Shown here one piece after another: positions 13,643-15,424 of a stretch of 15,424 nucleotides of DNA (the first letter of the stretch is position 1; every line of letters starts with the position of its first letter). Origin of the DNA: Thioalkalivibrio sp. (lineage in GTDB: Bacteria; Pseudomonadota; Gammaproteobacteria; Ectothiorhodospirales; Ectothiorhodospiraceae); contig PULL01000306.1 in the NCBI GenBank assembly GCA_003550945.1, positions 1 through 15,424 on the forward strand, written 5' to 3'. The notes below the pieces were generated by a model. It did not search any database. It saw only the letters and a list, made by a program, of their open reading frames with translations, and had not been told where the DNA came from. Both the position numbers and the translations under genes were made by a program.

Positions 13643-14659
13643 ATGGTCGAACCCACTCAGTACGAAGAACATCCCTTCGCGCCGTACGTGCGCATCCTCG
13701 GCAAGGGCAAGAACGGCACGCGACCGTTCACCGAACAGGAAGCCTTCGATTCCTTCAGCATGATCCTGGCCGGACAGGTTGAACCGGTCCAGCTGGGCGC
13801 GTACATGATGCTGATGCGCGTGAAGGAAGAAACGCGGGAGGAGCTGGTCGGGTTCGTGCGCGCGGTCCGCAACTCCATCCAGATCCCTGCCGACGCGCCA
13901 AGGGTGGACCTGGACTGGTCCTCCTACGCCGGCAAGCGCCGCGTGCTTCCCTGGTACCTGCTTTCCACCCTGTTGCTGGCCCAGAACGGAATCCGCATCT
14001 TCATGCACGGGGCGAGCGGCCACACCATTGGCCGCATTTACACGCGGGACGTGCTGTCCGCGCTCGGCATCGCGCCCTGCACCTCGATCGAGGAGGCCTG
14101 CGAGCGCATGGCGACCGAAAACTTTGCCTACCTCGACATTCAGTACCTCTGCCCCAGACTTTACGAAATCATCGAGTTGCGACCGCTGATGGGCCTGCGT
14201 TCGCCGGTGCACACCGTGGCGCGGAGCGTGAACCCGTTCAACGCGCCGTACGTGATGCAGGGCATCTTCCATCCCGGCTACCGCCCGGTACACCAGGAGG
14301 CGGCGATGCTGCTCGGCGAGGCCAACGTGGCGGTGATCAAGGGCGAGGGGGGTGAAATCGAGCGCAACCCCGACAGCGCCTGCCTGGTCCAGAGGGTTCG
14401 CAATGGCGTGCTCGAGGAAGAAGAATGGCCGGCGATGTTCGCGCGTCGCCACACCCGCGACGACTATCTGGACATCGGTCGGCTCACCCGCTTCTGGCAC
14501 GGGGAGAGCGAAGAGGAGTACGGCGAGGCCGCGGTCATCGGGACCGCAGCCATCGCGTTGCACCTGATGCAGAAAGCCCCGACGCCGGAGGCCGCGACCG
14601 GATTGGCCCGGGAAATGTGGCAATCCCGCAACCGCGCCGAAATGCGCGCGGCCGCCTGA
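13643..14659 (+). CDS. TrpD2/YbiB-like protein of the anthranilate phosphoribosyltransferase fold
   Basis: A 338-residue protein of the TrpD2 family, related to E. coli YbiB (about 320 residues). Residues 7-65 form the all-helical domain with FTEQEAFDSF and AGQVEPVQLGAYMMLMRVKEET, as in TrpD. The second domain has IFMHGASGHTIGR (about 114-126) and KGEGGEIERNPD, but the GTGGD phosphoribosyl-pyrophosphate loop of real TrpD is replaced by DWSSYAGKRR, so it is not expected to make phosphoribosyl-anthranilate. E. coli YbiB binds nucleic acid and is LexA-controlled; no LexA box is apparent here. It has a strong GGAGG nine bases before ATG 13643. It is followed 21 bases later by the MazG-like gene, probably the same transcript. 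Confidence 0.88.
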   Translation: MVEPTQYEEHPFAPYVRILGKGKNGTRPFTEQEAFDSFSMILAGQVEPVQLGAYMMLMRVKEETREELVGFVRAVRNSIQIPADAPRVDLDWSSYAGKRRVLPWYLLSTLLLAQNGIRIFMHGASGHTIGRIYTRDVLSALGIAPCTSIEEACERMATENFAYLDIQYLCPRLYEIIELRPLMGLRSPVHTVARSVNPFNAPYVMQGIFHPGYRPVHQEAAMLLGEANVAVIKGEGGEIERNPDSACLVQRVRNGVLEEEEWPAMFARRHTRDDYLDIGRLTRFWHGESEEEYGEAAVIGTAAIALHLMQKAPTPEAATGLAREMWQSRNRAEMRAAA

Positions 14660-14680
14660 TCCACCGAGCCGGCTCCAGCG

Positions 14681-15046
14681 ATGGAGTGGCCGGAACTGCA
14701 GGCGCTGAAGCGGCGCATGCGCGATTTCGCAGAGCGTCGGGACTGGGACCAGTTCCACGCACCGAAGAATCTCGTAATGGCGTTGGCGGGCGAGGCTGGC
14801 GAGCTGATCGAGCATTTTCAGTGGCTGACCGAGGCCCAGAGCGCTGAACTGGATGCCCGCACGCTGGAGCAGGTCGCCTCGGAGATCGCCGACATCCAGA
14901 TCTACCTCGCGCGCCTGGCCGACAAGCTCGACGTCAGCATTGCCGACGCAGTCGAGCGCAAGGTCGCGGAAAACGAGCGCAAGTACCCGGTGGATCGGGC
15001 CTACGGCAGCGCCCGCAAGTACACGGAATACGGAACCGGCGACTGA
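14681..15046 (+). CDS. MazG-like nucleotide pyrophosphohydrolase (DCTPP1/dCTPase type)
   Basis: A 121-residue all-alpha NTP pyrophosphatase. RDWDQFHAPKNLVMAL (20-35) matches human DCTPP1 and RS21-C6, which hydrolyse dCTP and modified dCTP to the monophosphate. The metal-binding acidic motif is seen as EAGE (38-41) and EIAD (68-71), with 26 residues between them, as in the MazG superfamily. A role in cleaning the nucleotide pool is expected, in the cytoplasm as a dimer or tetramer. It follows the TrpD2 gene with 21 bases between them and has only a weak Shine-Dalgarno, so co-transcription and re-initiation are likely. The exact nucleotide preference cannot be read from sequence. Confidence 0.9.
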   Translation: MEWPELQALKRRMRDFAERRDWDQFHAPKNLVMALAGEAGELIEHFQWLTEAQSAELDARTLEQVASEIADIQIYLARLADKLDVSIADAVERKVAENERKYPVDRAYGSARKYTEYGTGD

Positions 15047-15176
15047 ACAGGTGCGGATAGCTGGCAGGTCAGGGATGATGGTCTCCCCACCCAGGATCCA
15101 GACCTTCCTGATCGCTTGCAGATTGCGGACCGGAGCCCTCACCCCCGATCCCCGTCCCGCAGTCCGCAGAAGTGAA

Positions 15177-15202
15177 AAGGCCCGGTCCAGGAACCGGGCC
15201 TT
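15177..15202. terminator. Rho-independent terminator, best on the minus strand
   Basis: Perfect 10-base arms 15177-15186 and 15193-15202 with a six-base loop. Read on the minus strand the hairpin is followed at once by TTTTC, ending the sulfur globule-like transcript 25 bases after its stop. On the plus strand only TT follows, so it would be a weaker end for the MazG-like transcript. A second pair, GCGGAC/GTCCGC at 15125-15130 and 15162-15167, lies just before it. Confidence 0.85.
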
Positions 15203-15227
15203 GTGCCTTCAGGCGGTATCGAGCGGG

Positions 15228-15424
15228 TTACTCGGATTCAGCCTGCTGCTGCGGAGCAGGGGCGCCCCACGGACCGGCATGCGGACCCCAGTGGTAGGGG
15301 TGACCCCAGCCACGGTAATAGGGGTCGTAGTAGCCCCAACCGTCGCCACGGCCATAGCCACGGCCCCAGCCGCGACCGCTGCCGCGCATCGAGAAACCGA
15401 TGTCGCCGAACATGTCACCCAGAC
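15228..15424 (-). CDS. Sulfur globule protein-like Gly/Tyr/Trp-rich protein (partial)
   Basis: The frame is open to the window edge, so the N-terminus is missing; the in-frame ATG at 15413 is probably internal because LGD precedes it. The visible 65 residues begin LGDMFGDIGFSMRG and continue with a Gly/Trp/Tyr/Pro-rich run (GRGWGRGYGRGDGWGYYDPY), then HPYHWGPHAGPWGAP and a QQQAESE tail. Sulfur globule envelope proteins (SgpA/B/C type) of sulfur-oxidising gammaproteobacteria have such Gly-aromatic repeats, and many show an FGDMFGD-like lead. They form the coat around stored sulfur in the periplasm. Low-complexity similarity can mislead: a generic glycine-rich surface protein is the alternative. 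A strong terminator follows the stop. Confidence 0.55.
   Translation of the reverse strand, partial: LGDMFGDIGFSMRGSGRGWGRGYGRGDGWGYYDPYYRGWGHPYHWGPHAGPWGAPAPQQQAESE

Noticed and set aside
13520..15142. A 540-codon minus-strand frame opposite the TrpD2 and MazG genes
   Set aside because: It spans two well-supported genes and their intergenic gap on the other strand and has shadow-like composition.

Overview
This is a GC-rich chromosomal window that most resembles a gammaproteobacterium of the Ectothiorhodospiraceae type (Thioalkalivibrio-like sulfur oxidisers). That placement is an inference. It rests on a Gly/Tyr/Trp-rich protein at the right edge that looks like a sulfur globule protein, on the mix of families (TrpB2, YbiB/TrpD2, Ycf46-like ATPase, MuiA) and on codon and GC character. 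I see no tRNA, rRNA, CRISPR array, transposase or phage module, so this looks like core genome with a few small intergenic repeats.

Layout. 1-76: tail of a membrane protein (+). 77-396: gene-poor, with a long 20-bp-arm inverted repeat of a dispersed 'CCGTGG' type. 397-2040 (-): an integral membrane protein and a MurG-like GT-B glycosyltransferase, probably one transcript. 2138-3238 (+): a secreted PQQ sugar dehydrogenase of the YliI/Asd type, meeting tail to tail a 67-residue 4-oxalocrotonate-tautomerase-like gene (-). 3452-3809: a 358-base divergent region carrying three related TTTCGG/GAAAA elements. 3810-5171 (+): the TrpB2-type tryptophan synthase beta chain, followed by a 13-bp stem-loop. 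5254-9610 (-): a run of four genes on one strand. In transcription order these are a 62-residue membrane peptide, a Ycf46-like AAA+ ATPase, a lipoprotein joining a BamD-like TPR domain to a SPOR domain, and a multipass membrane protein with a possible TerB-like tail. 9810-14659 (+) then 14681-15046 (+): an NYN-LOTUS putative RNase, a degenerate 'GTCATTGCGAG' repeat, a MuiA/DUF4139 secreted protein, a small SH3-like protein overlapping a lipoprotein gene, a TrpD2/YbiB homologue and a dCTPase-like MazG pyrophosphohydrolase. 15228-15424 (-): the partial sulfur globule-like gene with a good terminator.

How the genes fit together. Most are single housekeeping or envelope functions. The most coherent unexplained unit is the 5254-9610 minus-strand run: an uncharacterised AAA+ ATPase preceded by a tiny two-helix membrane protein and followed by an outer-membrane-type lipoprotein with a peptidoglycan-binding SPOR domain. 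This suggests an envelope or division-related role, but the link between these genes is only proximity. The neighbouring divergent NYN-LOTUS gene is an RNA-metabolism candidate. TrpD2 and the MazG-type enzyme are close together (21 bases apart) and could both serve nucleotide or DNA-damage housekeeping.
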